A stretch of 9,147 nt of DNA from the NCBI GenBank assembly GCA_030950975.1, contig JAUZQL010000010.1, positions 1-9,147 on the forward strand. Direction: 5' to 3'. Every line of letters begins with the position of its first letter. The stretch's first letter is position 1. This stretch comes from Mariprofundaceae bacterium. GTDB lineage: Bacteria > Pseudomonadota > Zetaproteobacteria > Mariprofundales > Mariprofundaceae. The notes below the pieces were generated by a model. That model did no database searches, was not told where the DNA came from, and saw only the letters and a list, made by a program, of their open reading frames with translations. Position numbers and translations under genes: made by a program. Positions 1 to 7,918 of the stretch are shown here, one piece after another.

Positions 1-360
1 ATGGTTCCCAGTGAAATGCGCGAAGCTGCCTTGGCATTGGGTGCGCCGTATTGGAAAGTCATGGTATATGTGGTGTTTCGTGCCGCTAAAGATGGTATGA
101 TTACAGGTATTATGCTTGCCATTGCCCGTGTTGCGGGTGAAACAGCACCCTTATTATTTACAGCCATGAATAGTCCTTATTGGATGGAAAGTATGAATGA
201 GCCGATGGCAAACTTAACCGTTACGCTCTTTAACTATGCTATGAGTCCTTATGATGATTGGCAGCAATTGGCATGGGGTGCAGCATTTGTTATTACTGCA
301 TCTGTCTTGCTTGTAACCATTACCACACGCCTGATATTGACGGGCAGGAGTAAGCATTGA
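1..360 (+). CDS. pstA: Phosphate ABC transporter permease PstA, C-terminal part (5' truncated by window edge)
   Basis: This is the last 119 residues of an inner-membrane permease subunit of the high-affinity phosphate transporter PstSCAB. The ATG at base 1 is almost certainly an internal Met. The visible protein begins inside the cytoplasmic EAA loop (residues 8-18, EAALALGAPYW), which in this family docks on the PstB ATPase and normally lies well inside a protein of roughly 280-300 residues. Next come a membrane segment at about 34-55 that contains the PstA-typical ARVAGETAPLLFTA stretch, a periplasmic loop ending in MSPYDDWQQLAW (about 81-92), and a last membrane helix at about 93-112 with a short basic tail. 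Family membership rests on the EAA loop, the AGETAPLLFT motif and the adjacent pstB. The stop codon TGA (358-360) overlaps the pstB start. The missing N terminus and pstS/pstC should lie upstream of the window. Confidence 0.95.
   Translation: MVPSEMREAALALGAPYWKVMVYVVFRAAKDGMITGIMLAIARVAGETAPLLFTAMNSPYWMESMNEPMANLTVTLFNYAMSPYDDWQQLAWGAAFVITASVLLVTITTRLILTGRSKH
346..350 (+). promoter_or_regulatory. Ribosome binding site of pstB (AGGAG), inside the end of pstA
   Basis: AGGAG lies six bases before the TTG at 357 and supports that TTG as the pstB start. The site is embedded in the last codons of pstA, and the start overlaps the pstA stop as TTGA (357-360). This is a classical arrangement for translational coupling between the permease and ATPase subunits. 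Confidence 0.8.
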
Positions 361-1136
361 ATCCACAAAATAAAGAACAAGCTGAAATCAAAATTGCAGT
401 GAAAAACCTTAACTTTTTTTATGGTGATAAACAGGCTCTTTTTGATAATACTTTGGATATTGTTGCCAATAAAGCGACTGCATTTATTGGTCCATCGGGC
501 TGTGGTAAATCCACACATATTCGCTGTTATAATCGCATGTTTAATTTGTATAAAGGACATCGAGGCGAAGGAGAAATCCTTTTTGATGGTCAAAACATTC
601 TAAATCCTGACGTGTCAGAATTGGAATTGCGTCATCGTGTGGGCATGATTTTTCAAAAACCCACACCTTTTCCAATGACCGTATATGATAATATTGCTTA
701 CGGTTTGAAATTACATGGTAATTATTCAGATAGTGAGTTGGATGGACGTGTGGAAAAGGCCTTGCAGGATGGTGCTTTGTGGAATGAAGTGAAAGATTCT
801 TTGCACAAACCGGGTACAGCACTTTCAGGTGGTCAACAACAACGCTTATGTATTGCACGTGCGATTGCGGTTCAACCTGAAGTGATTTTGATGGATGAAC
901 CATGTTCTGCCCTTGATCCAATTGCTACGTCTAAAATTGAAGAACTTATTGATGAATTAAAGAAAAAATTCACGATTGTTATCGTCACACACAGTATGCA
1001 ACAAGCTGCGCGTGTTTCCGATTTTACGGCCTATTTTTATTTGGGTAAATTGATGGAATATGGTGATACCAACGCTATTTTCACCAGCCCTCAACGACAA
1101 GAAACAGAAGATTATATTACAGGACGTTTTGGTTAA
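357..1136 (+). CDS. pstB: Phosphate ABC transporter ATP-binding protein PstB
   Basis: Cytoplasmic ATPase (259 aa) that powers phosphate import by PstSCAB. All ABC ATPase motifs are present: Walker A GPSGCGKST (45-53), Q-loop Gln100 in the PstB-typical FQKPTPFPM run (99-107), signature LSGGQQQR (156-163), Walker B VILMDE (176-181), D-loop SALD (184-187) and H-loop His212. The C terminus TEDYITGRFG is characteristic of PstB. Length matches the family (about 250-260 aa). The start is a TTG preceded by AGGAG at 346-350. It overlaps the pstA stop by four bases, so the two are probably translated in a fixed ratio. The sequence resembles enterobacterial PstB closely, including the EGEI and CSALDPI stretches. 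The protein probably also relays transporter activity to PhoU and the PhoR/PhoB pair, as known for the family; no Pho box is visible in the window. Confidence 0.97.
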   Translation: MNPQNKEQAEIKIAVKNLNFFYGDKQALFDNTLDIVANKATAFIGPSGCGKSTHIRCYNRMFNLYKGHRGEGEILFDGQNILNPDVSELELRHRVGMIFQKPTPFPMTVYDNIAYGLKLHGNYSDSELDGRVEKALQDGALWNEVKDSLHKPGTALSGGQQQRLCIARAIAVQPEVILMDEPCSALDPIATSKIEELIDELKKKFTIVIVTHSMQQAARVSDFTAYFYLGKLMEYGDTNAIFTSPQRQETEDYITGRFG

Positions 1137-1188
1137 TATGTTCTTGTTACCATCAATTATTTTTAAATAATACTTTAAGGAATCCATT

Positions 1189-1893
1189 ATGCAACATACA
1201 ATGAAACGTTTTGATGAAGAATTAATCAAGCTGAAGGAACATGTCTTATCAATGGGTGGTTTGGTTGAGCGAGCCATTAAGAATAGTACGAAATCGATTC
1301 TTGAACATGATGAGAAACGGGCTTTACGCACCATTGAACGTGATCATGCCATCAATGCGATGGAAGTAGAATGTGATGATATGACCCGTGATATTTTGGT
1401 GCGTCGTCAACCTGCTGCTGGCGATCTTCGTTTTGTACTTGCAGTCATCAAAGTGGTTACTGATCTTGAACGTATGGGTGATCTCGCAGCAGGTATTGCG
1501 CAAGGTATGATTCGTGGTGCTGAACATCCACCGCAAGATTTCTCAAACTTGGATGCCATTTCAGAAAAAGTACAAAGACAAGTGCATCGCGCCTTGGATG
1601 CTTTGGCTCGAGGTGATGTAGATTTAGCCTTGGTAGTGATTGAAAAAGATGATGGCATTGATCGACTTTACAAACGCATGTATCGAGAATTATTAACCTA
1701 TATGATGGAAGATCCACGCTCCATCAGTGCCTCATTTATTCTATCCAATGTGGCGAAAAATCTTGAACGTATTTCTGCGCATGCCACGAATATTGCAGAA
1801 ATGGTGATTTATATTGAAAAAGGTCATGATATTCGTCATGTCGATCATGAAGCGGCGGCAAGAATGCTTGCATCGGATGAAAAAGACGATTAA
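1189..1893 (+). CDS. phoU: Phosphate-specific transport system accessory protein PhoU
   Basis: All-helical cytoplasmic protein (234 aa) that links the Pst transporter to PhoR/PhoB signalling and restrains phosphate uptake. Two PhoU repeats are visible. The first runs at about 8-110, with RQPAAGDLRF (73-82) and the metal-site motif LERMGD (93-98, Glu94/Asp98). The second runs at about 118-215, with LTYMMEDPRSI (169-179) and NLERISAHATNIAE (191-204). In the second motif the usual acidic residue of the ERIGDH consensus is Ala197, so one expected metal ligand is missing. The start ATG at 1189 has AAGGAA (1177-1182) six bases upstream; the next in-frame ATG, at 1201, is too far from this site. The 52-base gap after pstB has no convincing terminator, so phoU probably shares the pst transcript. 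Length and C-terminal HVDHE match the family. Confidence 0.95.
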   Translation: MQHTMKRFDEELIKLKEHVLSMGGLVERAIKNSTKSILEHDEKRALRTIERDHAINAMEVECDDMTRDILVRRQPAAGDLRFVLAVIKVVTDLERMGDLAAGIAQGMIRGAEHPPQDFSNLDAISEKVQRQVHRALDALARGDVDLALVVIEKDDGIDRLYKRMYRELLTYMMEDPRSISASFILSNVAKNLERISAHATNIAEMVIYIEKGHDIRHVDHEAAARMLASDEKDD

Positions 1894-1928
1894 TTTCTGA
1901 AAACACAAGCTACATTTGGCCGAAGCTT

Positions 1929-1933
1929 GGAGG
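1929..1933 (+). promoter_or_regulatory. Ribosome binding site of radC (GGAGG)
   Basis: A strong GGAGG lies four bases before the ATG at 1938 and fixes that start. The 44-base phoU-radC gap holds no clear terminator or promoter, which suggests radC is read from the pst-phoU transcript. Confidence 0.75.
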
Positions 1934-1937
1934 AAAT

Positions 1938-2621
1938 ATGGTAGATGAAAGCGTGAAGGGGCATCGGGAACGTTTGCGCCAACGTTTTTTCACAACGGGG
2001 CTACAAGGCTTTCATGATTATGAAGTCTTGGAGCTATTACTGACTTATTCCATTCCTCGCTCAGATGTAAAACCGATTGCCAAACGTTTGATGAATCAAT
2101 TTGGAACCTTGGCAGGTGTCTTTGATGCCACACATATTGAGCTCAAACAAATTCATGGCATGGGTGCGAAAGGTGCTCATTTCTTGAATCTTATTCGGCA
2201 AGTGGAAGTGCGTTATCTTGCATCCTCATTACCTGAAAAAGATGTGTTTAATGTGCCTAATAAGGTACTGTCACACCTGCGTTTTTTATTGCAAGGGCGT
2301 GGTATGGAATGTTTCGGTGCTATTTTTACCGATCAACAACACCGACAACTCGCCACTGAAATCTTATTTGAAGGAACCGTGGATCGTGCGGCGGTTTATC
2401 CGCGTAACTTAATCAAGCGTGCGTTAATCTTGGATGCCAAAGGTATGATTCTATTTCACAATCATCCAGGTGGTACAGCCCAAGCAAGTTCTGCGGACAT
2501 TCAGCTCACGCAAACATTGCATGCGGCATGTGAACCTTTGGATATAAAAGTCTTGGATCATTTTCTTGTGGCAGCTACTGAGGTGTTATCATTTCGTGAG
2601 CAAGGCTGGTTTACGCTTTAA
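1938..2621 (+). CDS. radC: RadC family protein (JAB/MPN metalloprotease-like fold, UPF0758)
   Basis: A 227-residue protein of the RadC family. The N-terminal part (about 8-90) is the helical region with KGHRERLRQRF, the DYEVLELLLTYSIPRSDVKPIAKRL stretch (start at Asp27) and a helix-hairpin-helix-like IHGMGAKGAHFL (72-83). The C-terminal part (about 105-226) is the MPN/JAB domain. Its metal-site pattern H-x-H-P...S-x-x-D is complete: His174, His176, Ser184 and Asp187. This is full length for a chromosomal RadC, unlike the short plasmid or phage versions that lack the N-terminal region. Family knowledge: the original link to DNA repair in E. coli was later traced to recG, and the true function and substrate are still unsettled. 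The name is therefore a family label, not a proven activity. It sits between phoU and recQ on the same strand. Confidence 0.93.
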   Translation: MVDESVKGHRERLRQRFFTTGLQGFHDYEVLELLLTYSIPRSDVKPIAKRLMNQFGTLAGVFDATHIELKQIHGMGAKGAHFLNLIRQVEVRYLASSLPEKDVFNVPNKVLSHLRFLLQGRGMECFGAIFTDQQHRQLATEILFEGTVDRAAVYPRNLIKRALILDAKGMILFHNHPGGTAQASSADIQLTQTLHAACEPLDIKVLDHFLVAATEVLSFREQGWFTL

Positions 2622-2692
2622 AAAAAAGTGAATGGCTTTGTGCTTCGATTTTACACTTGCTATCGTCTTTTTTTTATGTTGAAATGTATAGC

Positions 2693-4855
2693 ATGGCTAC
2701 TAAAAAAGTAAAAGAACAAGCACATAAAGTGCTGAAAGATACCTTTGGTTATAATGAATTTCGTCCCATGCAAGAAGAGATTATTTGCAGTATTTTGGAT
2801 GGAAAAGATGCATTTGTTTTGATGCCAACGGGTGGTGGTAAGTCCTTGTGTTATCAGATTCCTGCAATGATGAGGGAAGGCACAGGGATTGTAATCTCCC
2901 CACTCATTTCTTTGATGAAAGATCAAGTCGATGCGCTGACCCGTTGTGGTGTAAATGCAGCCTATTATAACTCATCATTAAAAGCCGCAGAATCCAAAGA
3001 TGTATTGGAGCGCTTTGAAAAAGGTGAGTTGGATTTATTGTATGTTGCTCCTGAACGCTTGCTCACCAAAACATTTCAAAAACGCTTAGAAAAAGTAAAC
3101 GTTGCTATGTTTGCAGTGGATGAAGCGCATTGTGTATCACAATGGGGGCATGATTTCCGTCCTGAATACGTGCGTTTAGGTGAATTGCGTAAAGTCTTTC
3201 CTGATGTGCCAATGATTGCACTGACTGCCACGGCTGATGAACATACGCGTGAAGATATTGCGGATCGTTTAAGCTTGCAGAAAGCCAAGCGTTTTGTATC
3301 GAGTTTTGATCGACCTAATATTCGTTATTTGGTCTCGGAAAAACGTCAACCGTTAACACAGGTGCTACAATTTTTAGAAGATTGGAAAGATTGCTGTGGT
3401 ATTATTTACTGCTTGTCCCGCAAACGTGTGGAAGACATGGCAGTGAATCTTCAACGTCATGGTATTCGGGCTGCGGCATATCATGCAGGCATGCCGGGGC
3501 GTTCTCGTGAAAAAGTTCAGGATGATTTTTTGCGTGACCGTGTGAAAGTAATTGTGGCAACCATTGCTTTTGGTATGGGTGTGGATAAACCCAATGTACG
3601 CTTTGTGATTCATCATGATTTACCGAAATCAATTGAATCTTATTATCAAGAAACAGGACGTGCAGGGCGTGATGGTCAAGAATCAGAAGCCTTATTATTA
3701 TATGGTTCAGGTGATGTAAACTTGGTGCGCCGTTTGATTGAGAATGTTGAAAATATTGATCAACGTCGTGTCGAAGTGCATAAATTAAACAGTATGGTGG
3801 CTTTAGCTGAAGCCTTAACCTGTCGTCGTCGGGTGTTGCTAGGATATTTTGGTGAACACTTAGAAGAAGATTGCGGTAACTGTGATGTGTGTATGGATCC
3901 ACCTGAAACCTATGATGGTACAGAATTAGCACAGTTGGCCATTCGCTGTGTGCAAGAAACCAAGGGTGATTTTGGTGTCGGTTACATCATTGATGTCTTG
4001 CGTGGCTCAAAAAACGCAAGAATTTTAAGTCATAAACATGAAAAAGTGAAATCACATGGTCAAGGTGCGGATATCAATGGCGATGAATGGACATCTATTT
4101 TGCGTCAACTGGTGCATCAAGGCTATTTTCAACAAGATGTTTCTCGTCGCGCAGCCTTAGTGGTCACGAAAAAAGGTAAACTTCTTCTGAAAGGTGGGGA
4201 TGCTGTATTAGCCCGCTATCAACCAGGTATCAAACGTAAACTTCGTCGCTTTTCTCAAGGGCGTGATGAAGCCTTGTTTAAAAAGCTGGTCGCTTTGCGT
4301 GAAGATTTAGCTGAACAAGAAGGCATGGCAACGCATGTGATATTAAGTGATGTTGCATTGACTGAAATTAGTCAGTTTACCGAGTCTATTGACGTGCAAG
4401 CGTTGAAAAAAATAAGTGGCATTGGACAGCACAAATTGGAAGTTTATGGAGAAGCGATTGTTGCCTTGGTCAATAAGCATACTTCAGCACGTTCCAGCGG
4501 AAAGCTTAGTGAAACGGGTGGTTTTCCTAAACTATTAGCCAAAGGTCCTGCACCCACGGATGCTCAAAGTCATACATGGAATTTGTATAAAAAAGGTATG
4601 ACAGCGAAAGAGATTGCAGAGACACAAGGTCTTCCTGAAAAGAATATTATGAATCACTTTATTGCCTTGGTACGCGCTGCTATGCAGGTTGATGTCTCTA
4701 AAATTATTCCAGATTTTGAACAAATCATGGAAGAATTAGATCATGCAGATCCTTATGCTTCCTTATCTGAACTTAAAGCAGATTTATCAGTGGATTTAAG
4801 CAATGAAGAATTTCGTTTGGTCTTGGCATGGCGAGAAGGTATTGGCGTGAGCTAA
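2693..4855 (+). CDS. recQ: ATP-dependent DNA helicase RecQ with C-terminal HTH extension
   Basis: 3'-5' superfamily 2 DNA helicase (720 aa from this start) acting in recombination and stalled-fork repair. Helicase core: Walker A MPTGGGKS (44-51, Lys50), DEAH box with the RecQ aromatic-rich loop DEAHCVSQWGHDF (143-155), motif VI YYQETGRAGRDG (317-328). The zinc-binding RQC part has Cys377, Cys394, Cys397 and Cys400, spaced as in E. coli RecQ. An HRDC domain spans about 525-600, with an HhH-like KISGIGQHKLEVYG. Beyond HRDC, where E. coli RecQ ends at about 609 aa, there are some 100 extra residues. These contain a helix-turn-helix of the HTH_40 type (about 620-715; WNLYKKGMTAKEIAETQGL), also known in other bacterial RecQ proteins. 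The reading frame is open from TTG 2657, with further ATGs at 2684 and 2693. I chose 2693 because MATKKVKEQAHKVLK aligns best with other RecQ N termini. None of the candidates has a good Shine-Dalgarno site. Confidence 0.95.
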   Translation: MATKKVKEQAHKVLKDTFGYNEFRPMQEEIICSILDGKDAFVLMPTGGGKSLCYQIPAMMREGTGIVISPLISLMKDQVDALTRCGVNAAYYNSSLKAAESKDVLERFEKGELDLLYVAPERLLTKTFQKRLEKVNVAMFAVDEAHCVSQWGHDFRPEYVRLGELRKVFPDVPMIALTATADEHTREDIADRLSLQKAKRFVSSFDRPNIRYLVSEKRQPLTQVLQFLEDWKDCCGIIYCLSRKRVEDMAVNLQRHGIRAAAYHAGMPGRSREKVQDDFLRDRVKVIVATIAFGMGVDKPNVRFVIHHDLPKSIESYYQETGRAGRDGQESEALLLYGSGDVNLVRRLIENVENIDQRRVEVHKLNSMVALAEALTCRRRVLLGYFGEHLEEDCGNCDVCMDPPETYDGTELAQLAIRCVQETKGDFGVGYIIDVLRGSKNARILSHKHEKVKSHGQGADINGDEWTSILRQLVHQGYFQQDVSRRAALVVTKKGKLLLKGGDAVLARYQPGIKRKLRRFSQGRDEALFKKLVALREDLAEQEGMATHVILSDVALTEISQFTESIDVQALKKISGIGQHKLEVYGEAIVALVNKHTSARSSGKLSETGGFPKLLAKGPAPTDAQSHTWNLYKKGMTAKEIAETQGLPEKNIMNHFIALVRAAMQVDVSKIIPDFEQIMEELDHADPYASLSELKADLSVDLSNEEFRLVLAWREGIGVS

Positions 4856-4860
4856 AAGAA

Positions 4861-4893
4861 CGTCATGCTCGATTTTTTTTATCGGGCATGACG
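4861..4893 (+). terminator. Hairpin with U-rich loop after recQ, probable terminator
   Basis: Five bases after the recQ stop, CGTCATGCTCGAT (4861-4873) pairs with ATCGGGCATGACG (4881-4893), a 13-bp stem around a loop of seven T. The only non-Watson-Crick position is a U-G wobble in the + strand RNA; in the - strand RNA the same position would be a C-A mismatch. This favours action on the + strand transcript that ends with recQ. The tail after the stem (ATACTTTC) is poor in T, so termination could be weak or the hairpin could instead protect the mRNA end. Confidence 0.6.
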
Positions 4894-4914
4894 ATACTTT
4901 CAGGCTTGCACTAC

Positions 4915-4920
4915 TATAGT
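4915..4920 (+). promoter_or_regulatory. Possible -10 element (TATAGT) of the small membrane-protein gene
   Basis: TATAGT differs from the sigma-70 -10 consensus at one position and lies 49 bases before the start codon at 4969, just after the recQ hairpin, where a promoter would be expected. No convincing -35 box is seen 16-18 bases upstream, so this is a weak call. Confidence 0.25.
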
Positions 4921-4968
4921 ATGCGTGATTGACTAACGATTTACCTTATTTCTAAAAAGAGGGACTTT

Positions 4969-5232
4969 ATGGCTAAAGTATTAAGCGAGAAGGAAAAGAA
5001 GTTTGAGAAAAAATATATCAATATGCGCCGTGTGTTTATTGCCACTTTTGTTATGGGTTTTTCTCTTTTTGCGATCCTTAATATTAGCATGGGTGGTCAT
5101 GGTGCAAAAGGCATTGGAGAAGTCTATGGTATTTTTCTGGGTGGATTAATGGTCTTTGCTGGAGGCGTTGGCATTTGTTCTAGTACGTTGTTTTTAAGGT
5201 TATTACGCAAAGATAAGAAAAAATCATGGTAA
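4969..5232 (+). CDS. Small two-helix membrane protein, function unknown
   Basis: An 87-residue protein I do not recognise. The first 20 residues are strongly charged and basic (AKVLSEKEKKFEKKYINMRR). Two hydrophobic segments follow: about 21-41 (VFIATFVMGFSLFAILNISM) and about 51-77 (glycine-rich, VYGIFLGGLMVFAGGVGICSS then TLFLRLL), separated by a short GGHGAKGIGE loop. The tail RKDKKKSW is again basic. By the positive-inside rule this predicts a helical hairpin with both ends in the cytoplasm. The start is supported by GAGGG (4959-4963), five bases before the ATG. It is separated from recQ by a hairpin, so it is likely transcribed on its own, and it converges with pepN. The strong ribosome binding site and the clean hydrophobic pattern argue that it is real. 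No function can be inferred from its neighbours. Confidence 0.75.
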   Translation: MAKVLSEKEKKFEKKYINMRRVFIATFVMGFSLFAILNISMGGHGAKGIGEVYGIFLGGLMVFAGGVGICSSTLFLRLLRKDKKKSW

Positions 5233-5306
5233 CGCTTCAACTTAAGGCTGTGAAAATAAATAATCATTCCATTTTGTTGGTCTAAAATATCATTTGACAC
5301 GCTTGA

Positions 5307-7913
5307 TTACAAACTCTTGCTGACAATCTCTCTGATATCAGGCGAGACATTAGTATCGGCAATACCTTGCAACTCAGTGCGCATCAGTCCACTACGAACA
5401 GGCTCTAAGCGTTGCCAATTCACCAGAGCACGTACCATGCGAGAAGCTACTTGCGGATTAAAGGCATCCAATGCTAGGACTTGTTCAGCAAGAAAGCGAT
5501 AAGCACTGCCATCGATGGCATGAAAGATTACAGGATTGCGCATGGCGAAAGTTCCTATCAATGCTCGTACCTTGTTCGGATTACGCAAATCAAATGCAGG
5601 GTGTGCCATGAGTCGTTTCACCTGAATAAGTGTGTCAGGCAAGCATGATGATGCCTGCACGCCAAACCATTTATCCATCACATTGCTTTCATCTCGCCAT
5701 TGCTTTTCAAAGGCAGCTAACGCTTGCTCACGTTCAGGGCAATCACAGTCGGCGAGCAATGACAAAGCCGCATACTGATCAGTCATATTGTCTGCTTGTT
5801 TAAACTGCGTAAAAGCACGTTTTATTTCTACGCTATCGCCCGTTGCCATCAGGTAAGAAAGGCAGACTCGTTTCAGTTTTCTCGCCTGCATCGCCCGATC
5901 TTCGGAACCCGTTATGTTGGATAAACGTTGATATGTCTGCTGTAAATCATCATGCAATACATTCCCAATCGTGCGACGCAATTGTTCGCGTACTTGATGA
6001 ATCAGTGATGGATCAGCTGGCGCATTGGCTTCGGCAATATCAGCCTCCGATGGCAATAATAAGGCTTCAGCTTTTAGTGCATCATCCAATGATGAGTCTG
6101 TCAGTACATGCGCAAAGGCATCTGTTACATCATTATTTAGTGCATGACCAGCGAGCATATCTTGCATGGTACGCATGACTAGCCGTTGCGCTGCCGCCCA
6201 ACGATTGAATGAATCTTCATCGTGACGCATGAGAAATGCATCATCTTTAGCAGTATAAGGATAATCCAGAATGACGGGTGCGGAAAAGCCACGCAATAAA
6301 GATGGCAGCGGTTGTTCGGGCACATTGCTAAATACAAAACTTTGCTCTGATTCACGCAACATCAGTGTGCGATTTGTGCCTTGAGCAGCATCTTCATTGA
6401 TTAGTTGTAAAGGTAGTGCTGAACCATCCTGCAACAACAAGCCCAACCTCAGCGGAATCAGGAAGGGTTGTTTATGGCTTGCTTCTGGCGTAGTCGGGCA
6501 AGATTGACGGACATGCAATGTGCAGGTGGCAGCATCGGCATCATAATCCATACGCACACTTAGTTTCGGCGTGCCAGCTTGATCATACCAACGCTGCATT
6601 TGTGATAAATCCACATCGTTGGCATCCACCATTGCAGCTAAAAAATCCTCGGTTGCCACGGCTTGCCCATCATGGCGTTTAAAATAAAGATCCATGCCAC
6701 GTCTGAAACCATCTACGCCCAGCAAGGTCTGGTACATACGCACTACTTCCGCCCCTTTTTCATAAACGGTCACAGTGTAAAAATTATTGATTTCCATAAA
6801 AGAAGATGGACGTATCGGATGCGCCATAGGGCTTGCATCTTCGGCAAACTGATGAGTCCGCAAAAGACGTACATCCTCGATACGTTTCACTGCTCGAGAG
6901 TGCATATCAGCGGTAAATTCCTGATCACGAAAGACTGTCAGCCCCTCTTTTAGACTGAGTTGAAACCAGTCGCGACAAGTGACGCGATCGCCTGTCCAGT
7001 TGTGAAAATATTCATGACCAATGACCGCCTCAATGGCGATATAATCATCATCGGTAGCTGTTTCAGGACTGGCAAACACCAGACGTGAATTGAAAATATT
7101 TAGCCCCTTGTTCTCCATCGCCCCCATGTTGAAATCATCAACCGCCACAATCATAAATAAATCCAAATCATAGGAGAGTCCGAAACGTTCTTCATCCCAA
7201 CGCATCGCCTTTTTCAACGATGACATGGCATGACCACACTGATGAATATGATGTGCTTCGGTATAAATACGCAATGTAATATCGCGCTGATCCGCCGTGC
7301 GATAGTGATCCTCGACATGTTGTAAATCGCCAGCCACCAGTGCGAATAAATAGGCAGGTTTGGCAAACGGATCCTGCCATTCGACCCAATGGCGACCATC
7401 GTCTAAATCCCCTGAGGCAATCGGATTTCCATTGGAAAGCAACACTGGATTTTCAAGTTTATCGGCTGTGATACGCACGGTAAATGGTGCCATGACATCG
7501 GGGCGATCAGGATAATAAGTAATCTTGCGAAAACCCTGCGCCTCACATTGGGTGCAATAGTTGCCACCAGAACGATACAAACCTTCTAGGGCTTTATTGG
7601 CTTCAGGATTGCAACGTGTGCTAATTTCTAGTTCAAACACATCGGGGACCTTATCGATGTGTAAACTCTCAGCGTTCAGGATGTATTCATCTTGCTTTAG
7701 CTCACGCCCATCGAGCACAATCGATAATAGCTCCATATTCTGACCATCCAGCCGCAATGCTGTACATGCTTCCGCCGCAGGGTTGCGCCGATAACACACT
7801 TTGGAGCGCACCACTGTTGCTGATGGTTCTAGCGAGAAGTCCAGAAACAGTTTATCCACCAGAAATGTTGGTACCTGATAGTCCTTCAAATATACTGTTT
7901 CTGCTTGCTTCAT
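5307..7913 (-). CDS. pepN: Alanyl aminopeptidase PepN (M1 family zinc metallopeptidase)
   Basis: Cytoplasmic zinc aminopeptidase (868 aa; E. coli PepN is 870) that trims N-terminal residues from peptides during protein turnover. The N-terminal beta domain (about 1-190) includes QCEAQGFRKITYYPDRPDVM. The catalytic domain carries the substrate-binding GAMEN (264-268), zinc motif HEYFH (300-304) with catalytic Glu301, third zinc ligand Glu323 in KEGLTVF, and Tyr384 in VYEKGAEVV. These are all offset by three from the E. coli positions (261-265, 297-301, 320, 381), which shows a colinear and intact enzyme. The rest is the small beta domain and the helical C-terminal domain. The start ATG (7913-7911) has AAAGGAG five bases upstream. 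Its upstream region is occupied by the RAYT element, so its native promoter is not visible and it may be read through from the transposase gene. No clear terminator is seen in the 74-base convergent gap to the small membrane gene. Confidence 0.97.
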   Translation of the reverse strand: MKQAETVYLKDYQVPTFLVDKLFLDFSLEPSATVVRSKVCYRRNPAAEACTALRLDGQNMELLSIVLDGRELKQDEYILNAESLHIDKVPDVFELEISTRCNPEANKALEGLYRSGGNYCTQCEAQGFRKITYYPDRPDVMAPFTVRITADKLENPVLLSNGNPIASGDLDDGRHWVEWQDPFAKPAYLFALVAGDLQHVEDHYRTADQRDITLRIYTEAHHIHQCGHAMSSLKKAMRWDEERFGLSYDLDLFMIVAVDDFNMGAMENKGLNIFNSRLVFASPETATDDDYIAIEAVIGHEYFHNWTGDRVTCRDWFQLSLKEGLTVFRDQEFTADMHSRAVKRIEDVRLLRTHQFAEDASPMAHPIRPSSFMEINNFYTVTVYEKGAEVVRMYQTLLGVDGFRRGMDLYFKRHDGQAVATEDFLAAMVDANDVDLSQMQRWYDQAGTPKLSVRMDYDADAATCTLHVRQSCPTTPEASHKQPFLIPLRLGLLLQDGSALPLQLINEDAAQGTNRTLMLRESEQSFVFSNVPEQPLPSLLRGFSAPVILDYPYTAKDDAFLMRHDEDSFNRWAAAQRLVMRTMQDMLAGHALNNDVTDAFAHVLTDSSLDDALKAEALLLPSEADIAEANAPADPSLIHQVREQLRRTIGNVLHDDLQQTYQRLSNITGSEDRAMQARKLKRVCLSYLMATGDSVEIKRAFTQFKQADNMTDQYAALSLLADCDCPEREQALAAFEKQWRDESNVMDKWFGVQASSCLPDTLIQVKRLMAHPAFDLRNPNKVRALIGTFAMRNPVIFHAIDGSAYRFLAEQVLALDAFNPQVASRMVRALVNWQRLEPVRSGLMRTELQGIADTNVSPDIREIVSKSL

Positions 7914-7918
7914 GATTT

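Noticed and set aside
1156..1171. AT-only inverted repeat ATTATTT-TT-AAATAAT between pstB and phoU
   Set aside because: A seven-pair AU stem is too weak for a terminator and lies just before the phoU ribosome binding site.
1909..1928. AAGCT...AGCTT inverted repeat before radC
   Set aside because: Only five pairs with a ten-base loop, and no T-run follows.
2622..2670. A-run and T-run around AAGTG/CACTT between radC and recQ as a terminator
   Set aside because: The stem is only five pairs across more than 20 bases; chance pairing is likely.
2657..2692. TTG at 2657 as the recQ start (732 aa)
   Set aside because: It adds 12 residues (LSSFFYVEMYS) that do not fit RecQ N termini. It has no ribosome binding site and overlaps the only promoter-like bases.
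3402..3932. 176-residue - strand ORF opposite recQ
   Set aside because: Antisense to conserved helicase motifs, with a His/Leu-rich composition typical of a shadow frame.
5233..5306. Bidirectional terminator between the small membrane gene and pepN
   Set aside because: I found no stem of useful length in this AT-rich gap.
6663..6953. 96-residue + strand ORF opposite pepN
   Set aside because: It lies wholly antisense to the conserved catalytic domain of pepN and shows no motif; it is a shadow frame.
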